A stretch of DNA of 64,000 nucleotides from CAG-390 sp964522215 (lineage in GTDB: Bacteria > Bacillota > Clostridia > Oscillospirales > CAG-272): positions 3,434 through 67,433 of the forward strand of contig CAZFVR010000008.1 in NCBI GenBank assembly GCA_964522215.1. Direction: 5' to 3'. Positions 1 through 9,005 of the stretch are shown here, one piece after another. The notes under the pieces were generated by a model. The model was not told the DNA's origin and made no database searches. It saw only the letters and a list, made by a program, of their open reading frames with translations. The translations under genes and the position numbers were made by a program. Position 1 is the first letter of the stretch. Every line of letters starts with the position of its first letter.

Positions 1-47
1 GGGCGGAATATTGTATTATTTTTTTCGCGAAAGATGTCGCTTCGGGA

Positions 48-76
48 TTGACAGATTTGTAACGGGGTGATATAAT
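48..76 (+). promoter_or_regulatory. sigma-A promoter of fumC
   Basis: TTGACA at 48-53 and TATAAT at 71-76 are both perfect consensus hexamers with a 17-base spacer. Transcription should start near 83, leaving a leader of about 135 bases before the fumarase start. I saw no riboswitch in that leader. A second TATAAT-like run (81-87) lies just downstream and may be incidental. Confidence 0.8.
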
Positions 77-218
77 TATTGTATAATGCGTATGGTGTGC
101 GATGATGGCGCTTGCAGCTATAATACCGTCTAAAATCAGGTAAAATCGCCAAAGAACGCCGCATAACGCGATTATTCCGAACTAAGGAAAAATATATCCA
201 TCAAAGGGAGAAAAGAAA

Positions 219-1595
<1,377 letters not shown>

Positions 1596-1615
1596 TCGCC
1601 TGCCCGAAAGCAAGC

Positions 1616-1643
1616 GGGGGTGCCGTCCAGGACGGCATCCCCC
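1616..1643 (+). other. intercistronic GC-rich hairpin after fumC
   Basis: A 13-bp stem (GGGGGTGCCGTCC against GGACGGCATCCCCC, with one bulged base) and an almost absent loop lie just after the fumC stop. No T-run follows, so this is not a typical intrinsic terminator. It may stabilise or partly separate the fumC and hdr messages. Confidence 0.5.
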
Positions 1644-1721
1644 AAACGGCTATAAAAACGGCCCTTTATTATACAGATGTTCTGCCCCTGCTTTGGGGGC
1701 TTGATCGGAAAGGAAACGAAT

Positions 1722-2501
1722 ATGGTATTCAGTTATTATCCCGGCTGTACCCTGCGCACAAAGGCCAAGGAGCTGGATCGCTTGGCGCGCGGCGCGGCGG
1801 CGGCACTGGGCATCGAGCTTCGTGAGATCCCGGATTGGCAGTGCTGCGGCGGTGTGTATCCCAACCCCACAGATGCTGTGGCCACACGCCTCTCATCGGT
1901 ACGCGCTCTTATGGCGGCGCGTGATGCCGGCACTCCTCTCGTTACCGTATGCTCGGCATGCTACAATGTCCTCAAGCGCGTAAATGAGGATATGAAGAAC
2001 AACGAGGAGATACGCCAAAAGGTCAACAATTATATGCAAAACGAAAATCCCTACGCGGGCGAGGTCAAGGTGTATCACTACATAGAGCTGCTCCGCGATG
2101 TGGTTGGATATGACGAGCTGGCAAAGCGCGTTGTAGCTCCCCTCAAGGGCGAAAGGATAGGCGCGTATTACGGATGTCTTTTGCTTCGTCCCGGCAAGGA
2201 GCTGCGCTTTGACGACCCCGAAAACCCCGAGGCGATAGAGGGGCTTATCCGCGCTCTCGGTGCAACTCCGGTAAAATACGCACAGCGCAACGAGTGCTGC
2301 GGCGGATATGTAACGCTGGAGGATAAGTCATTTGCCGAAAAGAGGAGCCGGGCGGTCATCGATTCCGCAGCCGGCGAGGGTGCTGACAGCTTGATCACAG
2401 CATGTCCCCTTTGCATGTACAACCTTAAGGTAAACGGCGGCGGTGAGCTTCCCGTTTACTATTTCACCGAGCCGCTGGCACGTGCCCTCGGCGTGGAATG
2501 A
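1722..2501 (+). CDS. hdrB: heterodisulfide reductase subunit B-like protein (two CCG domains)
   Basis: HdrB carries the catalytic non-cubane iron-sulfur clusters that reduce a disulfide or pass electrons on in the HdrABC complex. Two CCG-type cysteine sets are present in 259 residues: YPGC (C9), QCCG (about 41-42) and CSAC (about 75-78); then YYGC (about 151), ECCGG (about 198) and CPLC (about 233). The upstream frame is open to 1677, but the ATG at 1722 is preceded by AGGAAA and gives the usual HdrB N-terminus. It is followed 16 bases later by hdrC. The organism is not a methanogen by any other sign, so the partner is unlikely to be CoM-S-S-CoB. HdrB here may pass electrons to the fumarate reductase encoded in the same cluster. 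Confidence 0.88.
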   Translation: MVFSYYPGCTLRTKAKELDRLARGAAAALGIELREIPDWQCCGGVYPNPTDAVATRLSSVRALMAARDAGTPLVTVCSACYNVLKRVNEDMKNNEEIRQKVNNYMQNENPYAGEVKVYHYIELLRDVVGYDELAKRVVAPLKGERIGAYYGCLLLRPGKELRFDDPENPEAIEGLIRALGATPVKYAQRNECCGGYVTLEDKSFAEKRSRAVIDSAAGEGADSLITACPLCMYNLKVNGGGELPVYYFTEPLARALGVE

Positions 2502-2517
2502 AAGACGAGGTAGACGT

Positions 2518-2913
2518 ATGAATATAAACAAAAATCAAGAGACAGCCGCCGAGATCAAAAGGATCAGCGGTGTTAATACACGCAAGTGTATGAAGTGCGG
2601 CAAGTGCTCCGCCACCTGTCCCGCATATGATGAGATGGAGTACCATCCCCACGAGTTCGTGTATATGGTAGAGCACGGCGAGTGCGAAAAGCTTTTCACC
2701 ACCGAGTCGGTATACAAGTGCCTGACCTGCTTTGCCTGTGTTGAACGCTGCCCGCGCGGTGTTGAGCCTGCAAAGCTCATTGAGGCGGTGCGTGCGCTGG
2801 CGGTACGCCGTCAGGGAGAAAACCACCTGCATGATGATGACATCCCCGCCCTGCTCGATCCCGAGCTGCCTCAGCAGGCGATAGTCAGCGCATTCAGAAA
2901 GTACAAAGGCTAA
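2518..2913 (+). CDS. hdrC: heterodisulfide reductase subunit C-like ferredoxin protein
   Basis: A 131-residue protein with two classical [4Fe-4S] motifs: C24-x2-C27-x2-C30-x3-CP at C34, and C68-x2-C71-x2-C74-x3-CP at C78. HdrC relays electrons between HdrA and HdrB. The ATG at 2518 follows GACGAGG and lies just after the hdrB stop; the longer open frame would overlap hdrB without a ribosome site. The order hdrB-hdrC-hdrA within a tight run of genes supports one complex. Archaeal thiol:fumarate reductase (TfrB) has SdhB-, HdrC- and HdrB-type regions in one chain; here the equivalent parts are separate genes. Confidence 0.85.
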   Translation: MNINKNQETAAEIKRISGVNTRKCMKCGKCSATCPAYDEMEYHPHEFVYMVEHGECEKLFTTESVYKCLTCFACVERCPRGVEPAKLIEAVRALAVRRQGENHLHDDDIPALLDPELPQQAIVSAFRKYKG

Positions 2914-2933
2914 GGCTAAGGAGGAGATAAATA

Positions 2934-4919
2934 ATGCACAGAATAGGCGTATTTGTGTGCTGGTGCGGCTCAAACATTGCGGCGACCGTTGATGTTCACG
3001 CGGTAGCCGAGGCAATGAAGCATGAGCCCGGCGTGGTTTTTGCGCAGGATTACCAGTATATGTGCTCTGAGGGCGGACAGTCCCTTATCATCAACGCGAT
3101 AAAGGAGCATTTCCTTGACGGTATAGTCATCTGCTCCTGCTCGCCGAGAATGCACGAGGCGACCTTCCGCAAGACCGCGGAGCGCGCCGGACTTAACCCC
3201 TACATGGTCGAGGTGGCAAACATCCGCGAGCATTGCTCATGGATACATAAGGATAAGACCGAGGCAACGGAAAAAGCGATAGTGCTGGCCCGCACCGCAG
3301 TGGCAAAGGTACAGCTCAACGCCCCCCTTACTGCCGGTGAAAGCCCCGTTACCAAGCGCGCGCTCGTTATAGGCGGCGGTATTGCGGGTATACAGTCGGC
3401 ACTCGATATTGCCGATGCGGGCTTTGATGTTGATATCGTTGAAAAGCTCCCCACCATCGGCGGCCATATGGCACAGCTTGATAAAACATTCCCCACCCTT
3501 GACTGCTCTGCGTGTATCCTCACACCAAAGATGGTGGATGCCGCACAAAACGAGCATATCGGCCTTTACACCTACAGCGAGGTAGAGTCTGTAAAGGGCT
3601 TTGTGGGCAACTTTACCGTAACAATAAAGAAAAAGGCAAGATATGTTGATGCCGATAAATGCACCGGCTGCGGCGTTTGCACCGAGGGATGTCCCTCCCG
3701 CAAGTCGCCCTCCGAGTTCGATATGAACCTTTGCAACCGCGGCGCGATATACATGCCCTTTGCACAGTCCATCCCGAAGGTGCCTGTGATAGATACCAAC
3801 GCCTGCATCCACTTCAAGACCGGCAAGTGCGGCCTTTGCAAGATGAAATGCTCGGCAGGTGCCATCAACTTTGACCAAAAGGATGAGATCATCGAGCGTC
3901 AGTACGGCGCGATCGTTGTTGCTACCGGTTTTGATATGATCGATCCCACCCCCTACGGTGAGCTGGGCTATGCCGATAACAAGGACGTTATCACCTCCCT
4001 TGAGCTTGAGCGTCTTATGAACGCCGCAGGCCCCACAAAGGGAATACTGCTTCGCCCCTCCGACGGTAAGCACCCCAAGACCATTGTTTTTGTACAGTGC
4101 GTCGGTTCAAGATGCGATGCCTCCAAGGGCAAGCCCTACTGCTCCAAGATCTGCTGTATGTACACCGCCAAGCACGCCATGATGATACGCGAGAAGTATC
4201 CGGATACCGACGTGCATGTATTCTACATCGATGTCCGTACCCCCGGTAAGAACTTTGATGAGTTCTATCGCCGCGCGGTAGAGGAGTACGGTGTGGATTA
4301 CATAAAGGGCAATGTGGGCAAGGTCTCCCGCGCAGGCGACAAGCTGCATGTCCAGGGTGTGGATCTTATAGCCGGCCGTCAGGTAAACATCGAGGCTGAC
4401 CTTGTAGTCCTTGCCGCGGCCATCCAGCCCTCGGCGGGCGCACGCCGCATCGCCACCATGCTGACCGCCAGCATGGATACAAATGATTTCTTTACCGAGG
4501 CGCACGCAAAGCTTCGCCCGGTCGAAAGCCCCACAGCGGGCGTGTTCCTCTCCGGCGTATGCCAGGGACCCAAGGACGTACCCGAAACGGTAGCGCAGGC
4601 ATCTGCCGCCGCCTCCAAGGTCATCGCCCTGCTCTGCAAGGATAAACTTACCGGCAACCCCTGCGTGGCACACTCTGATGAGATGATGTGCAACGGCTGC
4701 TCGATGTGCCAAAATGTTTGCCCCTACGGAGCCATCACATATGAGGTCCGCCAGTATCGCATGGCGGGTAAGATGGTCGATCGCCGCGTGGCGGTGGTCA
4801 ACGAGGCCGTTTGCCAGGGCTGCGGTGCTTGCACCGTCGCTTGCCCCTCCGGAGCTATGGATCTTCGCGGCTTTGCAAATAAACAAATTCTTGCGGAGGT
4901 GGATGCAATATGTCGCTGA
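2934..4919 (+). CDS. hdrA: heterodisulfide reductase subunit A-like flavoprotein (electron bifurcation)
   Basis: HdrA is the FAD-containing, electron-bifurcating core of Hdr complexes. Seen in the 661 residues: an N-terminal CWCG (C9, C11); an FAD-binding GGGIAG at about 145-150; the HdrA-typical IGGHMAQLDKTFPTLDCSAC region at about 176-195; a ferredoxin-type CTGCGVCTEGCP; the VGSRC and YCSKICC cysteine groups; and two C-terminal [4Fe-4S] motifs, CNGCSMCQNVCP (586-597) and CQGCGACTVACP (627-638). AAGGAGG precedes the ATG. The flxD start overlaps the last codons. In known HdrABC-MvhADG and HdrABC-Flx complexes the FAD splits electron pairs between ferredoxin and a high-potential acceptor. Bifurcation here is inferred from the family. 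Confidence 0.9.
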   Translation: MHRIGVFVCWCGSNIAATVDVHAVAEAMKHEPGVVFAQDYQYMCSEGGQSLIINAIKEHFLDGIVICSCSPRMHEATFRKTAERAGLNPYMVEVANIREHCSWIHKDKTEATEKAIVLARTAVAKVQLNAPLTAGESPVTKRALVIGGGIAGIQSALDIADAGFDVDIVEKLPTIGGHMAQLDKTFPTLDCSACILTPKMVDAAQNEHIGLYTYSEVESVKGFVGNFTVTIKKKARYVDADKCTGCGVCTEGCPSRKSPSEFDMNLCNRGAIYMPFAQSIPKVPVIDTNACIHFKTGKCGLCKMKCSAGAINFDQKDEIIERQYGAIVVATGFDMIDPTPYGELGYADNKDVITSLELERLMNAAGPTKGILLRPSDGKHPKTIVFVQCVGSRCDASKGKPYCSKICCMYTAKHAMMIREKYPDTDVHVFYIDVRTPGKNFDEFYRRAVEEYGVDYIKGNVGKVSRAGDKLHVQGVDLIAGRQVNIEADLVVLAAAIQPSAGARRIATMLTASMDTNDFFTEAHAKLRPVESPTAGVFLSGVCQGPKDVPETVAQASAAASKVIALLCKDKLTGNPCVAHSDEMMCNGCSMCQNVCPYGAITYEVRQYRMAGKMVDRRVAVVNEAVCQGCGACTVACPSGAMDLRGFANKQILAEVDAICR

Positions 4920-5416
4920 ACACTAACGAGAAAAATACTGTAACAGCTGCAGCAACCGAGGTCGCCGGCGCCGGCGAGAGTGCGGCGTTCGTCCCCACCA
5001 TAGTCGCGTTTTGCTGTAACTGGTGCTCCTACGCGGGAGCCGACCTTGCGGGCACGAGCCGTCTTGCTTACCCCGCAAACGTAAAGATAATCCGCGTACC
5101 CTGCTCCTGCCGTGTAAACCCCACATTCATTCTTCGCGCCTTTGAGCGCGGAGCGGACGGTGTTATCCTTTGCGGCTGTCACCCCGGTGACTGCCACTAT
5201 TCCACCGGCAACTACTATGCGCGCCGCCGCATGACACTGCTCTTCTCAATGCTGGATTACCTCGGCATTGAAAAGGAGCGCACCCGCGTTGAGTGGGTCA
5301 GCGCCGCCGAGGGCGTAAGATTTGCCGCCGTTATGAATGACTTTGTTAAGACGGTCACAGAGCTTGGAGAAAATAAAAAGTTGAGGGATCTGAGATGCAA
5401 GGAAAATCTGAACTGA
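4910..5416 (+). CDS. flxD: MvhD/FlxD-like [2Fe-2S] electron-transfer subunit
   Basis: MvhD-family proteins link the electron-input module to HdrA. The 168-residue protein shows the family cysteines: FCCNWC (C35, C36, C39), PCSC (C65, C67) and CGCHPGDC (C88, C90, C95). The first 25 residues are Thr/Ala/Glu-rich and look dispensable. GGAGGT lies before the ATG, which overlaps the hdrA end by ten bases, so translation is probably coupled. No NiFe-hydrogenase genes (mvhA, mvhG) are present. Instead the neighbours encode FlxC, FlxB and FlxA-like proteins, which points to NAD(P)H rather than H2 as electron donor. The ORF is also close to its start in the next gene (22-base overlap). Confidence 0.85.
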   Translation: MSLNTNEKNTVTAAATEVAGAGESAAFVPTIVAFCCNWCSYAGADLAGTSRLAYPANVKIIRVPCSCRVNPTFILRAFERGADGVILCGCHPGDCHYSTGNYYARRRMTLLFSMLDYLGIEKERTRVEWVSAAEGVRFAAVMNDFVKTVTELGENKKLRDLRCKENLN

Positions 5417-6369
5417 TAAAGAAACGGGTCGTCGAGCTGATGGCTGCGGGCAAGGCTCAGCGCGTGCTCGGCTGGGTCCGCGGTGAGTTTGATTTTGAAC
5501 GCACCCCTGCTGTCTTTGAGACCCCGGAGGAATTTGAAGCGAACTTCATCTATGATGAATTCTGCGGAGCTAACCTCTGCAAATATCTTATAAATGCCTG
5601 CAAGCTTGAGGGCACTACCCTTATCATTGCCAAGCCCTGCGATACCTACGGTATCAACATGCTCATAAAGGAGCACCGCGTGCCGCGTGAAAAGGTATAC
5701 GTGCTCGGCATCGGCTGCAGCGGCAAGGCGGATATAAACAAGATCCGCGATATGGGCATCCGCGGTATCACCTCCGTTGAGGACGGAGAGGGCGATGAGC
5801 TGACCGTTCATACTCTTTACGGCGATAAGACGGTAAAAAAGGCGGATGTTAAGCTTACAAAGTGCCTCACCGACGGCAAGCGCACACATGTTATTGCCGA
5901 TGAGGTGGTGGCAGACGAGGGCCCGAATCCCGATGCCCTTGATCGCATGGCGGAGGTAGAGCAGCTTGAGGCCATGACGCCTGACGAGCGCTTTGCATTC
6001 TGGCGCGGCGAGCTTTCCCGTTGCATCCGCTGCAACGCCTGTCGCAACGTTTGCCCGGTATGCACCTGCGAAAAGTGCATATTTGATAACGATAACTCGG
6101 GCATTGCCGCCAAGGCCAACGTTACCGATTTTGAGGAGAATATGTTCCACATCATCCGCGCGTTCCACGTTGCGGGCAGATGCACCGACTGCGGCGAATG
6201 CTCTCGTGTATGTCCCCAGCATATACCGCTCCACCTGCTCAACCGCAAGTTCATAAAGGACATCGACTCGCTTTACGGTGAATTCCGGGCGGGCAGCGAT
6301 GCCGAGACCCGCGGGCCGCTCAACGCCTTTACCGAGGGCGATGCCGAGCCCGGCTCAAATCTTAAGTAA
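5395..6369 (+). CDS. flxC: FlxC-like iron-sulfur subunit (FrhB/FdhB-type)
   Basis: A 324-residue protein whose N-terminal two thirds look like the FrhB/FdhB/AsrA-related fold. Two cysteine clusters follow: C210-x2-C-x2-C-x3-C with extra cysteines CTCEKC up to 228, and C263-x2-C-x2-C-x3-C273. This suits an electron-relay subunit of a flavin oxidoreductase (Flx) module. The letter assignment rests on gene order: flxD, this gene, the AsrA/HydB-like gene, then the NAD(P)-binding gene, i.e. the reverse of flxABCD. The start overlaps flxD by 22 bases and is preceded by GAGGGATCTGAG. The C-terminal 45 residues are acidic, without motifs. It could also be called a formate dehydrogenase beta-like subunit; no catalytic formate dehydrogenase is nearby. 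Confidence 0.72.
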   Translation: MQGKSELIKKRVVELMAAGKAQRVLGWVRGEFDFERTPAVFETPEEFEANFIYDEFCGANLCKYLINACKLEGTTLIIAKPCDTYGINMLIKEHRVPREKVYVLGIGCSGKADINKIRDMGIRGITSVEDGEGDELTVHTLYGDKTVKKADVKLTKCLTDGKRTHVIADEVVADEGPNPDALDRMAEVEQLEAMTPDERFAFWRGELSRCIRCNACRNVCPVCTCEKCIFDNDNSGIAAKANVTDFEENMFHIIRAFHVAGRCTDCGECSRVCPQHIPLHLLNRKFIKDIDSLYGEFRAGSDAETRGPLNAFTEGDAEPGSNLK

Positions 6370-6392
6370 TAAAAGGGAGGGGAATAAAACAA

Positions 6393-7436
6393 ATGAAGAA
6401 AATAAAGACCTCCGCGCTTGACAGCCTTTTTGCGGCCATTGCCGCCACACGTGAGCTTTATCTGCCCGTGCAGCATGAAAAGGAAGTCAGCTATACACTG
6501 TGGAGCGAGGGTGTGCAGTACGCCGCCGATGCGCTCAACACGGTAAAGTCCCCCAAGGGACTCTTCTTCCCGCAGAGCGAGGACCTCTACGCCATGAAAA
6601 CGACGGAGGGCGGCCGCAAGATCGAGCTTATCGATAACGGCTACAAGGGCGGCGCGTTTGCCGTGTTTGGCGTTCGCGCTTGCGATGCCGCAAGCCTTGA
6701 GGTGCTGGATCGTGTGTTCCTTTCCGATCCCGCCGATGCCTACTATAAGGCTCGCCGCGAGGCCGGAGTGGTGATAAGCGTTGCCTGCTCCGAGCCGGAT
6801 GCCTCCTGCTTTTGCCACACCTTTGGTATCGATAATGCCGCGCCCGCAGGGGATGTAGCCTGCATATTTGCGGGAGATGAGCTGTATCTTGATGCCAAGA
6901 CCGAAAAGGGCGAGGCGTTCATTGCAGCACTTGCGCTCCCCGAGCTGACCGACGCCGCCGAGGCTGATGTTACCGCCGCCGAGAGTGCCAAGGCAGCAGC
7001 ACGCGCCAATATGGCAAAAACACCGCTTTACGATCTTACCACCGAGGGCTTTGGCGCGGGCAAGACCGCCGAGCTCTTTGATTCGCCCAAGTGGGCAGAG
7101 CTTTCCGAGGCCTGCCTTGGTTGCGGTACATGCACCTTTGTCTGCCCCACCTGCCAGTGCTACGACATTCGCGATTATGATACCGGTCGCGGTATTCAGA
7201 GATATCGCTGCTGGGATTCCTGCATGTATTCGGGATTCACCCTTATGTCCGCAGGCCAGCCTCGTCTGACTCAGGTCGAGCGCTTCCGCCAGAGATTTAT
7301 GCACAAGCTCGTATACTACCCCGAAAATAATGAGGGCGTATTCTCCTGCGTAGGCTGCGGCAGATGTGTAAACAAATGCCCGCAGGCACTGAACATCGTT
7401 AAGGTCATGCGCGCATTGGGAAAGGAGTCTAAATAA
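6393..7436 (+). CDS. flxB: FlxB-like iron-sulfur subunit (AsrA/HydB family)
   Basis: A 347-residue protein of the family that includes the sulfhydrogenase beta subunit (HydB) and anaerobic sulfite reductase subunit A. The N-terminal 230 residues have no cofactor motif I can name but contain the family run FGVRACDAASL. Two [4Fe-4S] sites follow: CLGCGTCTFVCP (241-252, with CQC after it) and CVGCGRCVNKCP (319-330). It is preceded by GGGAGGGG and followed two bases later by flxA, the usual partner (HydB with HydG, AsrA with AsrB). No siroheme protein AsrC or hydrogenase catalytic subunit is present, so sulfite reduction and H2 oxidation are unlikely. An electron-relay role between FlxA and the rest is inferred. 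Confidence 0.78.
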   Translation: MKKIKTSALDSLFAAIAATRELYLPVQHEKEVSYTLWSEGVQYAADALNTVKSPKGLFFPQSEDLYAMKTTEGGRKIELIDNGYKGGAFAVFGVRACDAASLEVLDRVFLSDPADAYYKARREAGVVISVACSEPDASCFCHTFGIDNAAPAGDVACIFAGDELYLDAKTEKGEAFIAALALPELTDAAEADVTAAESAKAAARANMAKTPLYDLTTEGFGAGKTAELFDSPKWAELSEACLGCGTCTFVCPTCQCYDIRDYDTGRGIQRYRCWDSCMYSGFTLMSAGQPRLTQVERFRQRFMHKLVYYPENNEGVFSCVGCGRCVNKCPQALNIVKVMRALGKESK

Positions 7437-7438
7437 CA

Positions 7439-8269
7439 ATGGCAGATCAAAATCTTCTTTTTCCGCATATCGGCGTCGTTACCGATATAAGACGTGATAC
7501 ACCCGACGTTAAGACCTTCCGTGTAAACGCAAGGGAGGGCGGTAAGTGCTTTGAGCACAAGCCCGGCCAGTGCGCCATGCTCTCCATCCCGGGTAAGGGC
7601 GAGGCGATGTTCTCCATCACCTCATCCCCCACAAATACCGAGTATATGGAGTTCAGCATTAAAAAGTGCGGCTGCCTTACCTCATGGCTCCACCTTATCG
7701 AGGTGGGTCAGGAGCTGACCATCCGCGGCCCTTACGGCAACGGCTTCCCCGTTGATACCGAATTTGCGGGCAAGGATCTTGTGTTCGTTGCCGGCGGTAT
7801 AGGACTTGCTCCTTTGCGCTCTGTCATCAACTACATCCGCGATAACCGCGATAAATACGGTACTGTTGATATCGTTTACGGTTCTCGCTCAAAGGACGAT
7901 CTTGTGGACTATCCAGAGATCATCTCCGAGTGGATGAAAGAGCCTGGCTTTAACGTTCATCTTACCATCGACCGCCCGCAGGAGGGCTGGGACGGACATG
8001 TCGGCTTTGTTCCCAACTATGTCAAGGAGCTGAACTTTGACACCTCCAAAACGGTAGTTATGTGCGGCCCGCCCATCATGATCAAGTTCACGCTGGCGGG
8101 ACTTAACGAGCAGGGCTTTAGCCCCCGCCAGGTCTGGACCACCATGGAGCTGCGCATGAAGTGCGGCATAGGCAAGTGCGGTCGCTGCAATATCGGTTCA
8201 AAGTACGTCTGCAAGGACGGCCCGGTATTCAGCTTCGATCAGCTTGATGAGCTTCCTCCCGAATATTGA
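7439..8269 (+). CDS. flxA: FlxA-like FAD/NAD(P)-binding oxidoreductase subunit
   Basis: A 276-residue ferredoxin-NADP reductase-fold protein of the AsrB/HydG/PyrK type. It has an FAD-binding half (the FSITSSP region follows the family pattern RxYS only loosely), a nucleotide-binding GGIGLAPLRS at about 121-130, the VMCGPP motif near the end of the NAD domain, and a C-terminal [2Fe-2S] site C242, C247, C250, C258 (CGIGKCGRC). It should oxidise NADH or NADPH and pass electrons into the Flx-Hdr complex. GGAG of the preceding gene end serves as ribosome site. The module flxA-D with hdrABC matches the FlxABCD-HdrABC complex described in Desulfovibrio, where NADH oxidation is linked to ferredoxin reduction and a disulfide couple. 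Confidence 0.85.
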   Translation: MADQNLLFPHIGVVTDIRRDTPDVKTFRVNAREGGKCFEHKPGQCAMLSIPGKGEAMFSITSSPTNTEYMEFSIKKCGCLTSWLHLIEVGQELTIRGPYGNGFPVDTEFAGKDLVFVAGGIGLAPLRSVINYIRDNRDKYGTVDIVYGSRSKDDLVDYPEIISEWMKEPGFNVHLTIDRPQEGWDGHVGFVPNYVKELNFDTSKTVVMCGPPIMIKFTLAGLNEQGFSPRQVWTTMELRMKCGIGKCGRCNIGSKYVCKDGPVFSFDQLDELPPEY

Positions 8270-8317
8270 TCGCGCATCGATCAAAACGGATACAGCAAGA
8301 AAGGATTGACCATAACA

Positions 8318-8992
8318 ATGGAAAATATGGTAAACGTATACCTTTACGGTAAGAAATACACCGTTCCGTCCAGCCTCACAATAATGGGCGCGATGGAATA
8401 TGCGGGCTATCAGCTCGTTCGCGGCTGCGGCTGCCGTTGCGGCTTCTGCGGCGCATGCGCCACCATCTACCGCATCAAGGGCGACCGTGAGCTTAAGGTC
8501 TGCCTTGCATGTCAAACAAAGGTAGAGGACAATATGTATATTGCAACTCTGCCCTTCTTCCCGCTCGTAAAGCAGACCTATGATATCGAAAAGGTCAGCC
8601 CGGAAGAGCAGATAATGATGCAGCTCTACCCCGAGATCTACAGCTGCATAGGCTGCAACGCCTGCACCAAGGCCTGCACACAGGGTCTTAACGTTATGCA
8701 GTACATAGCATACGCACAGCGCGGCGAGCTTGAAAAGTGCGCCGAGGAGTCCTTTGACTGCGTAATGTGCGGCGTATGCTCCTCCCGTTGCCCCGCCGGC
8801 ATCACTCACCCGCAGGTAGGCCTGCTTGCACGCCGCCTCACGGGCAAGTATCTTGCTCCCAAGAGCGCGCACCTTGAGGAGCGCGTTCAGGAGATAGAGA
8901 ACGGCGACTTTAAGGAGCTTATCGAAAAGCTTATGAACAAGCCTGTCGAGGAGCTTAAGGAACTCTACAATCAGAGAGTCATCGAGAAATAA
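8318..8992 (+). CDS. frdB: soluble fumarate reductase/succinate dehydrogenase-type iron-sulfur subunit
   Basis: A 224-residue SdhB/FrdB/TfrB-like protein. A plant-type [2Fe-2S] region comes first (C37, C39, C41, C44, C47 and C62, C65), followed by two cluster motifs, C110-x2-C-x2-C-x3-C120 and C148-x2-C-x2-C-x3-CP at C158. It ends in a charged helix. I chose the ATG at 8318 over an upstream TTG at 8306, because AAGAAAGGA (8296-8304) is correctly spaced only for the ATG. It lies 13 bases before the flavoprotein gene. No membrane anchor gene (frdC/D, sdhC) exists in the cluster, so the enzyme is probably cytoplasmic. It would carry electrons from Hdr/Flx proteins to the flavin subunit. Confidence 0.82.
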   Translation: MENMVNVYLYGKKYTVPSSLTIMGAMEYAGYQLVRGCGCRCGFCGACATIYRIKGDRELKVCLACQTKVEDNMYIATLPFFPLVKQTYDIEKVSPEEQIMMQLYPEIYSCIGCNACTKACTQGLNVMQYIAYAQRGELEKCAEESFDCVMCGVCSSRCPAGITHPQVGLLARRLTGKYLAPKSAHLEERVQEIENGDFKELIEKLMNKPVEELKELYNQRVIEK

Positions 8993-9005
8993 GGGGGATC
9001 AGATA

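Noticed and set aside
1616..1643. Rho-independent terminator after fumC
   Set aside because: The stem is strong but no T-run follows, so readthrough into hdrB is likely.
1722..4919. Methanogenic heterodisulfide reductase
   Set aside because: All other features are bacterial and no methanogenesis genes are seen; the HdrABC here fits the bacterial Flx-linked type.
8306..8317. TTG start for the FrdB-like gene
   Set aside because: Ribosome-site spacing is one base; the ATG at 8318 is properly spaced.
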